Of a stretch of DNA of 64,000 nucleotides, positions 1-7,748 are shown one piece after another. The stretch is taken from positions 57,676 to 121,675 of the forward strand of contig NZ_OBMO01000016.1 in the NCBI RefSeq assembly GCF_900217905.1, read 5' to 3'. Source of the DNA: Alloalcanivorax xenomutans. GTDB lineage: Bacteria > Pseudomonadota > Gammaproteobacteria > Pseudomonadales > Alcanivoracaceae. The translations under genes and the position numbers were made by a program. A model generated the notes under the pieces. It was not told the DNA's origin. It made no database searches and saw only the letters and a program-made list of their open reading frames with translations. How positions within the stretch are numbered: the first letter of the stretch is position 1; each line of letters starts with the position of its first letter.

Positions 1-1
1 G

Positions 2-673
2 GCGGAAGCGGCCCTGCTGCATCACCATGACAGCGTCACCGGCACCCTGCACCTGACCGCCCCCACCGGGTTCGGGCGCCGCCACCTGGTGCCGGCACTG
101 TCACGTTTCACCCGCGAATACCCGGAACTGCGGGTACAACTGGCCCTGACCGACACGGTGGAAGACCTGGCCAAAGGCGGGTTCGATCTGGCGATCCGCT
201 ATGGCGAGCCATTGGACTCGCGCATGGTGGCACGCCGTCTGGCCCCCAACCGCCGGGTGCTGTGTGCCAGCCCGGATTACCTGCAACGCAAGGGCGCCCC
301 GCGCAAACTGGCGGACCTGACCGATCACGACTGCATCCTGATTGGACAGCAGCCGCAAGCGGACTGGTATTTCGGTCGCGGGCAACGTGAAAACGCCGTG
401 CGCATCACCGGCGCCTTCTGCTGCAACGACGGCGAGGCCGCCCATGCCCTGGCCCTGCAAGGCGCCGGCATCGTATTGAAGTCCATCTGGGACGTGGGCG
501 AGGACCTGCACTGCGGCCGTCTGGTCCAGGTACTGCCCCGCCACGCTCCGGCCGCCGCCCCCTTGAATGCCCTCTATCTGCACGGCCGCCACCTGGCCCC
601 ACGGGTTACTCTGTTCCTGGACTTCCTCAAACAGTATCTGCATGCCCATCCCCAGAGCAGCCGCGCTAAATAG
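2..673 (+). CDS. LysR-family transcriptional regulator, C-terminal part (5' end outside window)
   Basis: The reading frame is open from the first bases of the window, so the DNA-binding N-terminus lies upstream and is not seen. What remains, about 223 residues, has the look of a LysR effector-binding domain: the sequence APTGFGRRHLVPAL, the FDLAIRYGEP segment and a GAGIV motif near the end are typical of the family. It would bind a small-molecule co-inducer and control transcription. It lies 121 bp upstream of a co-directional 2OG/Fe(II) oxygenase gene, which could be its target, although LysR proteins often regulate divergent genes. Nothing in the visible part identifies the effector. Confidence 0.9.
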   Translation, partial: AEAALLHHHDSVTGTLHLTAPTGFGRRHLVPALSRFTREYPELRVQLALTDTVEDLAKGGFDLAIRYGEPLDSRMVARRLAPNRRVLCASPDYLQRKGAPRKLADLTDHDCILIGQQPQADWYFGRGQRENAVRITGAFCCNDGEAAHALALQGAGIVLKSIWDVGEDLHCGRLVQVLPRHAPAAAPLNALYLHGRHLAPRVTLFLDFLKQYLHAHPQSSRAK

Positions 674-794
674 GCGCTCACCCCGCGCGAAAATCGGCAT
701 CGCCAATTGCCGGCGCAACCGTTGACCCCACGCAAGCCGGGCCACCATGATCGAGAATCCGATTTCGGGCGAGTGGTGAATCAAGGACACAACG

Positions 795-1757
795 ATGGAA
801 TCCTTACCGATCATTTCCATGGCGGGGTTGTTGAGCGAACAGCCGGCGGAGCGTCAGGCCACGGCCAACGAACTGGGCCGCGCCTGCCGGGATATCGGTT
901 TTTTCTACCTGGTGGATCATGGGATTCCGGACTCCGTGTTCGAGGCATTGTTCGAGGACGCCTCGGCTTTCTTCTCACTGCCGTCCGACCGCAAGGAGGC
1001 ACTCTCCATCAAACGCTCCCCGCATAATCGCGGCTACGTGGCGATCCAGGACGAAAAACTCAACCCGGTTTCCGGCGCCGACAGCAAGGAAGCGTTCAAC
1101 ATCGGCCATGACCTGCCGGCGGACCACCCCGACGTGCTCAATAACAAGCCCTTCCGCGGCGTGAATTACTGGCCGGATCTACCCGGCTGGCGTGAGCGGA
1201 CCCTGGACTATTACCACCGCTGCCTGAACGTGGCCCGCACCCTGCATCGAGGTTTCGCCCTGGATATGGGCGCCCCTGAAGATTTCTTCGAGTCCCGCCT
1301 GATCGAGCCCATCGCCACCCTGCGCATGCTGCGCTACCCGGCCGCCCAGGGTGACCCGCGAAGGGCGGACGGCGCCGCAGGCACTCACACCGACTACGGC
1401 AACGTCACGCTATTGAAAACCGATGGCGTCCCCGGTCTGGAGGTGCGCACCAAGGATGGCCAGTGGATTGATGCCCCCAGTTTTCCCGGCGCTTTTGTCT
1501 GCAACATCGGCGACTGCCTGATGCGCTGGAGCAACGACCTTTACCAGTCCACGCCTCATCGGGTACGCACCCCGAAAGCGGAGCGCTACTCCGTGGCGTT
1601 TTTCATGGAAGCGGATCCGGACGCCATGGTCGATCCTCGCGATCTGTTCCCCGACCAGCAGCCACACTACCCGCCGGTCAGCTGTAGCGACTATCTGGCG
1701 CAACGACTCAACGCCACCTACGACTTCCGCGCCGAACCGCGCCAGGCCAATCGTTAA
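795..1757 (+). CDS. 2-oxoglutarate/Fe(II)-dependent oxygenase, isopenicillin N synthase family
   Basis: A 320-residue protein with the DIOX_N region (LPIISMAGLL, GFFYLVDHGI) followed by the double-stranded beta-helix core. The iron triad is visible as His198-x-Asp200 (HTDYG) and His255 (TPHRV), and RYSVAFF is the usual Arg-x-Ser site that holds 2-oxoglutarate. It should couple decarboxylation of 2-oxoglutarate to oxidation of a small organic substrate in the cytoplasm; the substrate cannot be read from sequence. The ATG follows AAGGACACAACG, a good ribosome binding site. A paralogue sits at 34352-35329, also just after a LysR gene. Confidence 0.9.
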   Translation: MESLPIISMAGLLSEQPAERQATANELGRACRDIGFFYLVDHGIPDSVFEALFEDASAFFSLPSDRKEALSIKRSPHNRGYVAIQDEKLNPVSGADSKEAFNIGHDLPADHPDVLNNKPFRGVNYWPDLPGWRERTLDYYHRCLNVARTLHRGFALDMGAPEDFFESRLIEPIATLRMLRYPAAQGDPRRADGAAGTHTDYGNVTLLKTDGVPGLEVRTKDGQWIDAPSFPGAFVCNIGDCLMRWSNDLYQSTPHRVRTPKAERYSVAFFMEADPDAMVDPRDLFPDQQPHYPPVSCSDYLAQRLNATYDFRAEPRQANR

Positions 1758-1815
1758 CTAAGCCATAACGAATTGTTGATACACACCAAGGCAGGGAACG
1801 TACTTGAGCAACGGG

Positions 1816-2196
1816 TTATGAGTTCCCTGATGGCTCAATCTCTTCACCGAACATGATTCGATGCCCCTCGGGCGTCGCCACGCCGAACTCACGCAAACCC
1901 CAGGGCTTATCGGATATTGCCTGGAAAATTTCGGCACCACGCTGCTGGTAGTCTCGGTAAATCTCGTCTATGCCCTCACAGTTTACATAGGCGAAGTACG
2001 AGTGCTCATGCGTATCACTGGCTGGAAGCTCGTCCGGGCAGTGCCCCAACATCACGTGAAAATCACCAAGACTCAAGAACGACCAACCGTCCACACGGAA
2101 CCGGGCGGAAAACCCCAGTTTGTCGAGAAAGTAGCTTTCAGTCTTCTCAAGATCCTTGACCGCCAAAACATGCTGGGTGGCTTTTACTGCAAACAC
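1816..2196 (-). CDS. VOC-family (glyoxalase/bleomycin resistance-like) protein
   Basis: A 126-residue single-domain vicinal oxygen chelate protein. The pattern HVLAVKDLEKTESYFLDKLG at the start and ATPEGHRIMFGE at the end match the two beta-alpha-beta-beta-beta halves, with the first His and the final Glu as likely metal ligands. Family members include antibiotic-binding proteins, dioxygenases and isomerases; this one has no clue to substrate. The start is GTG, preceded by GGGGG. It is convergent with the preceding oxygenase gene and appears to be transcribed alone. Confidence 0.8.
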   Translation of the reverse strand: MFAVKATQHVLAVKDLEKTESYFLDKLGFSARFRVDGWSFLSLGDFHVMLGHCPDELPASDTHEHSYFAYVNCEGIDEIYRDYQQRGAEIFQAISDKPWGLREFGVATPEGHRIMFGEEIEPSGNS

Positions 2197-2586
2197 GGAT
2201 GCCCCCGTTCAAAAGAGTGAATACTCAATAACCACTATTGGAATGCCGGACCGAGCATCCAATCAACTCACCGGCTTCGGAAGGCAAAACAAAACCATAA
2301 AAGTCAACAAGTTACAAACCTCGATCTGAAATCTACCCCCGCTTCTCTTGCCACAACAAAACACATCGCAACCACCACGCCGTGCCAAACCCTGAACAGC
2401 AATGCACAATATTGGTGCAATAACATGATATCGCCCCAAAATAGCCCATAAAATTCCTAAAAATACCTATAAATCAGCACTTTATTCTTGTATACAAAAA
2501 TGGCATTCTGGCCAGAATTTCCTCGAAGGGAAATCAGGAGCCGCGCCCGGGAAGCAACCGGCCGGCGCAGATCAAATCGTCTGGGG
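2197..2586. other. Intergenic region between VOC and TauE/SafE genes
   Basis: No credible gene. The second half is AT-rich compared with its surroundings and contains the TTGTATACAA palindrome at 2488-2497, about 90 bp before the permease start. It probably holds the VOC promoter on one strand and the permease promoter on the other. Confidence 0.6.
2488..2497. promoter_or_regulatory. Palindromic operator candidate TTGTATACAA
   Basis: A perfect 10-bp palindrome containing the TGTATACA core that recurs upstream of several operons here. It is about 90 bp before the TauE/SafE permease start, in an AT-rich stretch. A GntR-family repressor site is inferred; HutC/FadR-type regulators recognise GT...AC palindromes of this kind. 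Confidence 0.6.
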
Positions 2587-3426
2587 ATGATCGTGGAGCT
2601 TTTGAGTGGTCACAGTGTCGGATGGCTGGCCGGGCTGGTGGTCGCCCTGCTAGCCACCGGCATCATCGCCGGCCTGCTGGCCGGTCTGTTGGGGGTGGGT
2701 GGCGGCATCGTGGTGGTGCCGGTGCTGTACCACCTTTTCACGCTGCTGGGCGTGGACGAGTCGGTGAAAATGCACGTGGCGGTGGGCACCTCCCTGGCCA
2801 CCATTATTCCAGCCTCGATCATGTCGTCCCGGGCCCACGCCAAGAAGGGAAACCTGGACGTCTCCCTGTTACGTACCTGGGGGCCCGCCTTGTTGGTAGG
2901 CGTATTGATCGGCATCGCCATCAGCGGCTATCTGCGTGGCACCACTCTGACCGCGATCTTCGCCGTGGTCGCTCTGCTGGTGGCCGCCAACATGGCGTTC
3001 CGCAGCAAGGGTCTGGCGCTGACCGACGCCCTGCCGCCGACCCCGTTCAAGCAGATCATCGGCACCCTGGTGGGCGGTTTCTCCACTCTCATGGGGATCG
3101 GCGGCGGCACGCTGAGCGTACCGCTGCTGACCGCCTTCGGTTATCCGATCCACCGCGCGGTGGGCACCGCCGCCGCCATCGGCATGGTGATCAGCCTGCC
3201 CGGCGCCATTGGTTTTCTGATCAATGGTCTTGGCGTGCCCAATCGCCCGCCGCTGAGCCTCGGCTACATCAATCTGGCCGGTCTGGCGCTGATCGTGCCA
3301 ATGACCATGATGATGGCGCCAATCGGCGCGCGCATTGCCCACGCGGTGAACGCCAATCGGTTACGGCAGGTTTTCGCCTTTTTCCTTTTCCTGACTTCAC
3401 TACGCATGCTGTACGGTTTGCTGTAA
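2587..3426 (+). CDS. TauE/SafE-family membrane permease
   Basis: A 279-residue polytopic membrane protein with about eight hydrophobic segments and the family's repeated glycine-rich motifs, GLLGVGGGIVVVPVL near the N-terminus and MGIGGGTLSVPLL in the second half. TauE/SafE proteins move small organic acids or sulfur anions across the inner membrane. The ATG at 2587 is preferred because upstream in-frame codons give a charged, non-membrane extension; the ribosome binding site is weak. It lies 24 bp before the HpxW-like gene and shares its promoter with the TTGTATACAA site, so it may transport the amide or acid handled by that enzyme; this is inference. Confidence 0.85.
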   Translation: MIVELLSGHSVGWLAGLVVALLATGIIAGLLAGLLGVGGGIVVVPVLYHLFTLLGVDESVKMHVAVGTSLATIIPASIMSSRAHAKKGNLDVSLLRTWGPALLVGVLIGIAISGYLRGTTLTAIFAVVALLVAANMAFRSKGLALTDALPPTPFKQIIGTLVGGFSTLMGIGGGTLSVPLLTAFGYPIHRAVGTAAAIGMVISLPGAIGFLINGLGVPNRPPLSLGYINLAGLALIVPMTMMMAPIGARIAHAVNANRLRQVFAFFLFLTSLRMLYGLL

Positions 3427-3450
3427 CCGCCACGGCCTGGAGAACACGAC

Positions 3451-5043
3451 ATGTTGACGACCAAACGCGCGCTCGGCGGTGTCATGGTGGCACCCCATCA
3501 TCTGGCCGCCCAAGCCGGCCGGGACGTGCTCCGCGAAGGCGGTAACGCCGCCGAAGCCATGGTGGCGGCGGCGGCGGCCATTGCCGTGGTGTACCCGCAT
3601 ATGAACGCCATCGGCGGCGACGGTTTCTGGATCCTGGGCGCTCCCGGCGAGGAACCGGTGGCGATCGAAGCCTGCGGAACCGCTGCCGCCGCCGCGGATG
3701 TCGACTACTACCGGGAACGCGGCCACGACAGCATCCCCACCCGCGGCCCGTTGGCGGCGCTCACCGTGGCCGGCACCGTCGGCGGCTGGGGTCAGGCCAT
3801 GAACGTGGCGCGCCAATGGGGGGGCAAGCTGCCACTCTCACGCTTGCTGGAAGACGGCCAACGCCATGCCCGGGACGGCGTGGCGGTGACCCGCAGTCAG
3901 GAACAACTGACCCGGCAGAAGCTGCCGGAGCTGGCCTCCGTTTCCGGCTTCGCCGACACCTTCCTGGATCAGGGTCGGGTGCCGGTGGAAGGTGCCATTC
4001 TGCGACAGCCGCGACTGGCCGCCACCCTGGAACGCATCGGGCGGGCCGGCACCGAGGATTTTTACCGGGGCGAGCTGGCCACCGCCATGGCCGAGGATCT
4101 GGCCCGGGCCGGCAGTCCGCTCACCCGCGAGGATCTGGCCGGCTATCAGGCGCGGACGTTACCGCCGCTGTCGGTGCGCCTGCGGGGCAGCACGCTGTAT
4201 AACCAGCCGCCGCCCACCCAGGGCATGGCCTCGTTGATGATTCTCGGCCTGTTCGACCGGCTCGGGGTAACGGACGGCGAAGGTTTCGATCACCTGCACG
4301 GGCTGGTGGAGGCCACCAAACAGGCATTCCTGGTACGCGACCAGTATTGCACCGACCCGGCCTATATGAGCGAGGATCCGGCCCGTTTCCTCAGCCAATC
4401 GGATCTGGCCGAGCGGGTGCAACGCATCGACCGCCGGAGCGCGCTGCCCTGGCCATACCCGGCGCAACCCGGCGACACCATCTGGATGGGCTGTATCGAC
4501 CGTGAAGGCCGCTGCGCCAGTTTCATCCAGAGCATTTACTGGGAATTTGGTGCCGGCATCGTGCTGCCCGGCACCGGAGTACTGTGGCAAAACCGGGGCA
4601 TCAGTTTCTCCCTGGATGAAGCCGCTCTGCATACCCTGAAGCCAGGGCGTAAACCGTTCCATACCCTGAACCCGGCCATGGCCCGCTTCGACGACGGCCG
4701 CACCATGGTGTACGGCACCATGGGGGGCGAGGGCCAACCCCAGACCCAGGCGGCGGTATTCAGCCGTTACGCCCTGTTCAATCAGCCCTTGCAACAAGCC
4801 GTGACCGCGCCACGCTGGCTGCTCGGTCGAACCTGGGGGGAACAAAGCACCAGCCTGAAACTGGAAGCGCGTTTTGACCCCGCCCTGGTGCAACAACTGC
4901 GCGACGCCGGCCATCAGGTGGAAGTGTTGGGCGAGGACTTCAGCGATACCATGGGCCACGCCGGCGCCGTGGTGCGTCATCCCAACGGCCTGCTTGAAGG
5001 CGCCGCCGACCCGCGCAGCGACGGCATCGTCGCGACGCTCTGA
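3451..5043 (+). CDS. hpxW: Gamma-glutamyltransferase-family protein, probable oxamate amidohydrolase
   Basis: A 530-residue Ntn-hydrolase precursor. The autocleavage/nucleophile threonine is visible at Thr343 in GDTIWMGCIDREG, the N-terminus has the GGNAAEAMVAAAAA motif and TMGGEGQPQ lies near the C-terminus, as in gamma-glutamyltransferases and Klebsiella HpxW, which hydrolyses oxamate to oxalate and ammonia. No signal peptide is seen, which fits HpxW rather than periplasmic glutathione hydrolase. The start follows CTGGAGAACACGAC. It is the second gene of a permease-hpxW unit that ends in a strong terminator at 5070-5093. The neighbouring HpxY/HpxZ-like genes support the oxalurate/oxamate assignment, but the exact substrate is inferred. 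Confidence 0.75.
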   Translation: MLTTKRALGGVMVAPHHLAAQAGRDVLREGGNAAEAMVAAAAAIAVVYPHMNAIGGDGFWILGAPGEEPVAIEACGTAAAAADVDYYRERGHDSIPTRGPLAALTVAGTVGGWGQAMNVARQWGGKLPLSRLLEDGQRHARDGVAVTRSQEQLTRQKLPELASVSGFADTFLDQGRVPVEGAILRQPRLAATLERIGRAGTEDFYRGELATAMAEDLARAGSPLTREDLAGYQARTLPPLSVRLRGSTLYNQPPPTQGMASLMILGLFDRLGVTDGEGFDHLHGLVEATKQAFLVRDQYCTDPAYMSEDPARFLSQSDLAERVQRIDRRSALPWPYPAQPGDTIWMGCIDREGRCASFIQSIYWEFGAGIVLPGTGVLWQNRGISFSLDEAALHTLKPGRKPFHTLNPAMARFDDGRTMVYGTMGGEGQPQTQAAVFSRYALFNQPLQQAVTAPRWLLGRTWGEQSTSLKLEARFDPALVQQLRDAGHQVEVLGEDFSDTMGHAGAVVRHPNGLLEGAADPRSDGIVATL

Positions 5044-5069
5044 ACGCCATCCCTTTTTGTAACCCTCTC

Positions 5070-5093
5070 GGGCGCCGCCAGGCGCCCTTTTTT
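5070..5093 (+). terminator. Rho-independent terminator after hpxW-like gene
   Basis: GGGCGCC (5070-5076), loop GCCA and GGCGCCC (5081-5087) form a 7-bp GC stem followed by six T. It lies 27 bp after the stop codon and closes the permease-hpxW unit. Confidence 0.9.
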
Positions 5094-5380
5094 CATCATC
5101 ACGGTTTGGGGTGCCTCCATCAGAGACGCGGATCTGTACGGGGATGTATTCACGGCGTTCCCGCAAAAGCGTAACGCTGCTTCGCTGTCCACGATGGAAG
5201 CAAAAGGCCCACACCAGGCCCGCTTGCCCCATTTCTGTATACATCCACGCCCCTCTGCCCCTTTACGGGGCCCCACTTCTCCCCACTGCCTCGCAAATCC
5301 GCATTTTTCCAGCACCGAAGGTTGGCACGAACACTGCTCCGTCTGCTTTGGACGTCCCAAGGTTCTCAAGGAGCACACCA
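5094..5380. other. Intergenic region before the amidase unit
   Basis: No gene supported. It holds the TGTATACA site at 5236-5243 and presumably the promoter of the amidase/HpxZ/GntR unit. The first part (GGATGTATTCACGGCGTTCC) has no recognisable function. Confidence 0.5.
5236..5243. promoter_or_regulatory. TGTATACA operator candidate, amidase unit
   Basis: Exact 8-bp palindrome, 138 bp before the short coupled ORF and 179 bp before the amidase start. Same core as upstream of the purine genes. Confidence 0.55.
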
Positions 5381-5425
5381 ATGCAAAACCTTCCCAGCCG
5401 CCAACATTGGAGGGGCCGGCGGTGA
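5381..5425 (+). CDS. Short upstream ORF (14 codons) coupled to the amidase gene
   Basis: ATG preceded by AAGGAG at ideal spacing encodes MQNLPSRQHWRGRR and stops in TGA that overlaps the amidase GTG start as GTGA. In hpx and atz clusters a small gene (hpxX/atzG, about 65 residues) occupies this slot before the amidase. The peptide is too short to compare, so it may be a leader for translational coupling, a degenerate remnant of such a gene, or chance. Confidence 0.4.
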   Translation: MQNLPSRQHWRGRR

Positions 5426-6591
5426 TACTGGAAAACGGCTTTCTCGATTTCGACCCGGTGCACCTCGACGCCACCGGAGAGGGCCCGCTGCAAGGCCTGA
5501 CTTTCGCCGTCAAGGACGTGTTCGACATAGCCGGCACCGTTACCGGCATCGGCCAGCCGAGCTGGCGCGCCAGCCAGCCGCCAGCGCGACACACCTCTCC
5601 GATGATCGAAAACCTGCTGGCGGCGGGCGCGGAACTGATCGGCAAGACCCACACCGACGAGCTGACTTACAGCCTGGCGGGCCAGAACGCGCACTATGGC
5701 ACGCCACCCAATCCGGCGGTGCCGGGCGCGGTGCCGGGCGGCTCCTCCAGCGGCTCCGCCTCGGTGGTGGCCGCCGCGCTGGTGGACTTCGCGCTGGGCA
5801 GCGACACCGGCGGTTCGGTGCGGGTGCCCGCCAGTTACTGCGGCATCCATGGCCTGCGTCCCACCCATGGCGTGGTGGACTACCGTCACTGCGCCCATCT
5901 GGCGGAGAGTTTCGATACCCTTGGCTGGTTCGCCCGGGACGCCCGGCTCATGGCCCGCATTGGCCGGATTCTGCTGCCCGCCGGCGACCGGCCCGCGCCG
6001 CGCCGTTTACTGCTGGTGGAGGAGGCACTGGCGCAATCCGATGCCGACGTCGTATCGCAACTGGAAGCGCGGGTCGGCAACGGCCTGCCCGGCGTGACCT
6101 TTGGCGGCAGCATCAGTGTTGGCAACCTGGACACCTACTTCAACGCGTTCCGGCCACTGCAAGCTTACGAAGCCTGGGCCCGCTTCGGCTCCTGGATCGA
6201 AGCCGAGCAACCGGTATTCGGCCCCGGCGTGAAGGAGCGCTTCGAGGCGGCGTCCCGCATCACCACCGCCGAGGCCGAGGATGCCCGTGAACAATGCCAG
6301 GCTTTGCGGACCAGGATCCGCGCCCTGCTCGGTGAGGACACCCTGCTTTGCCTGCCCACCACGCCGACCTCGGCCCTGCCTTTGCAAGCCGACGAGGCCA
6401 GGGTGGAAGACATCCGCGGCCGCACCTTGCGGATGACGGCCCTGGCCGGCACCACCGGGCTGCCGCAATTGAGCTTGCCGCTGTTGCGTGACCGTGAAGG
6501 CCCGGTGGGTCTGTCATTGATCGGCCCGGCGGGCAGCGATCAACAGCTGCTTGATCTGGCGACCCGCCTGCCCGAATTCATCAGCACCTGA
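5422..6591 (+). CDS. Amidase-signature-family amidohydrolase (HpxY/AtzE-like)
   Basis: A 389-residue amidase-signature enzyme with the Ser-cisSer-Lys triad: FAVKDVFD supplies Lys, GGSSSGSAS the first Ser, and GSDTGGSVRVPAS the nucleophile Ser. The GTG start is chosen because GGAGGGG sits seven bases upstream and conservation begins right there; the only upstream ATG adds an unrelated 76-residue extension. AtzE and HpxY are amidases of this type. The HpxZ/AtzH-like gene follows 39 bp later and HpxW lies upstream, so it probably cleaves a ureido or amide compound such as oxalurate or a carboxybiuret-like molecule. Substrate is inferred from context. Confidence 0.75.
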   Translation: MILENGFLDFDPVHLDATGEGPLQGLTFAVKDVFDIAGTVTGIGQPSWRASQPPARHTSPMIENLLAAGAELIGKTHTDELTYSLAGQNAHYGTPPNPAVPGAVPGGSSSGSASVVAAALVDFALGSDTGGSVRVPASYCGIHGLRPTHGVVDYRHCAHLAESFDTLGWFARDARLMARIGRILLPAGDRPAPRRLLLVEEALAQSDADVVSQLEARVGNGLPGVTFGGSISVGNLDTYFNAFRPLQAYEAWARFGSWIEAEQPVFGPGVKERFEAASRITTAEAEDAREQCQALRTRIRALLGEDTLLCLPTTPTSALPLQADEARVEDIRGRTLRMTALAGTTGLPQLSLPLLRDREGPVGLSLIGPAGSDQQLLDLATRLPEFIST

Positions 6592-6630
6592 CGCGCCGGC
6601 CCTGAAGAGTAATAATGTGGAGTACTAATA

Positions 6631-7014
6631 ATGGCCCTGGAATTGGACCGACCGGACGTGGTGGCGGAAGTCAAAGCCGCGTTCCTGCGCTACGAGAAAG
6701 CGCTGGTCGAAAATGATGTGACCGTGCTGGACGAATTGTTCTGGAACGACGAACGTGTGGTGCGCTACGGTGCCGGCGAGAATCTCTACGGCTACCGGCA
6801 AATTGCCGCCTTCCGCGCGCAGCGGCCGTCCTCGGGATTGCAACGCCAGTTACATAACACCGTGATCACCGCCCATGGCAACGATCTGGCCACCGCCTGG
6901 ACCGAGTTCCGCCGCCCGGGGAACCCGCGCATCGGTCGCCAGAGTCAGGTCTGGGCCCGCCGTCCGGAGGGATGGCGGGTAGTGGCCGCCCATGTGTCGT
7001 TCATGGAGGAGTAA
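6631..7014 (+). CDS. hpxZ: HpxZ/AtzH-like protein (DUF3225, NTF2-like fold)
   Basis: A 127-residue protein of the small SnoaL/NTF2-like group used in oxalurate (hpxZ) and cyanuric acid (atzH) degradation. Recognisable features are the N-terminal helix VVAEVKAAFLRYEKALVEND, LDELFWNDERVVRYGAGENLYG, and the closing RPEGWRVVAAHVSFME. AtzH is reported to help convert carboxybiuret-type intermediates; the role of HpxZ is less clear. The start follows GTGGAGTACTAATA. It sits between the amidase gene and a GntR gene in the same operon, which is the main support for the assignment. Confidence 0.75.
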   Translation: MALELDRPDVVAEVKAAFLRYEKALVENDVTVLDELFWNDERVVRYGAGENLYGYRQIAAFRAQRPSSGLQRQLHNTVITAHGNDLATAWTEFRRPGNPRIGRQSQVWARRPEGWRVVAAHVSFMEE

Positions 7015-7019
7015 GCGTC

Positions 7020-7748
7020 ATGACACAACAGACTGTGCTCAGTGCCGCCGGCGAGGATGACCGTCCGCTGGCGGAGCAGGTCCGGCGCGCCCTGTCCGAT
7101 GAGATTCTCGGCGGCCTGCTGCCGCCGGGCACGCGTCTGGACGAGATTGCCCTGGCCCGCCGCTTCAACGTTTCACGTACTCCGGTACGCGAGGCCTTGC
7201 GGGAAATGGCCTCCGCCGGGCTGGTCGAACACCAGCACCGGCGCGGCGTGTTCGTCATCGAAGTGCCGGAGCAGCGGCTCAGCGAAATGTTCGAATACGC
7301 GGCGGAAATGGAAGCGGCCTGCGCGCGCATGGCGGCGCTCAATATGACCCGCGCGGAACGGGAGGACCTGCTCGCCAGCCACCTGGACAGCCATACCCAT
7401 GTGGCCGACGGCGACGTGGACGCCTACGACGCGGCCAACCTGAGCTTCCATGAGAAGCTGTTTCGCGGCTGCCATAACAGCTACTTATATGAAACCGCCA
7501 TGGCCGCCCGTTCCCGGGTGCTGGCTTACCGCCGTGCGCAATTCAGAGTGGGGGAACGTCTGGCCGCGTCCTTCACCGAGCACAGCGACATCGTCATGGC
7601 CATCGTGCGCGGTGAAAGCGAGCGGGCCGCGCAGTTGATCCGGGATCACGTTTTGCACGCCCACCGTACTTCACAGGATTATCTGGAGACCCGCGGCGCT
7701 ACGGAGACCACCCCGGTCAGCCATCCGGAGAATCACTCTTCCGGATAA
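7020..7748 (+). CDS. GntR-family regulator, FCD (FadR/VanR) type
   Basis: A 242-residue regulator. The winged helix comes first (LAEQVRRALSDEILGGLLPP, RFNVSRTPVREALREMASAG), then an all-helical FCD ligand domain with acidic and histidine residues that normally hold a metal and a carboxylate ligand. ATG at 7020 follows GGAGGAG and is five bases after hpxZ, so it is the last gene of the amidase operon and may control it, as HpxS does in Klebsiella. Its 3' end overlaps the convergent binding-protein gene by 16 bp. It is one of two GntR proteins that could bind the TGTATACA boxes. Confidence 0.9.
   Translation: MTQQTVLSAAGEDDRPLAEQVRRALSDEILGGLLPPGTRLDEIALARRFNVSRTPVREALREMASAGLVEHQHRRGVFVIEVPEQRLSEMFEYAAEMEAACARMAALNMTRAEREDLLASHLDSHTHVADGDVDAYDAANLSFHEKLFRGCHNSYLYETAMAARSRVLAYRRAQFRVGERLAASFTEHSDIVMAIVRGESERAAQLIRDHVLHAHRTSQDYLETRGATETTPVSHPENHSSG

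Noticed and set aside
101..820. 239-residue minus-strand ORF opposite the LysR gene
   Set aside because: It is a GC-rich shadow frame with no family motif; the plus-strand LysR domain explains the sequence.
4159..5244. 361-residue minus-strand ORF opposite the hpxW-like gene
   Set aside because: The plus frame has catalytic motifs and a terminator after it; the minus frame is low-complexity and crosses the terminator.
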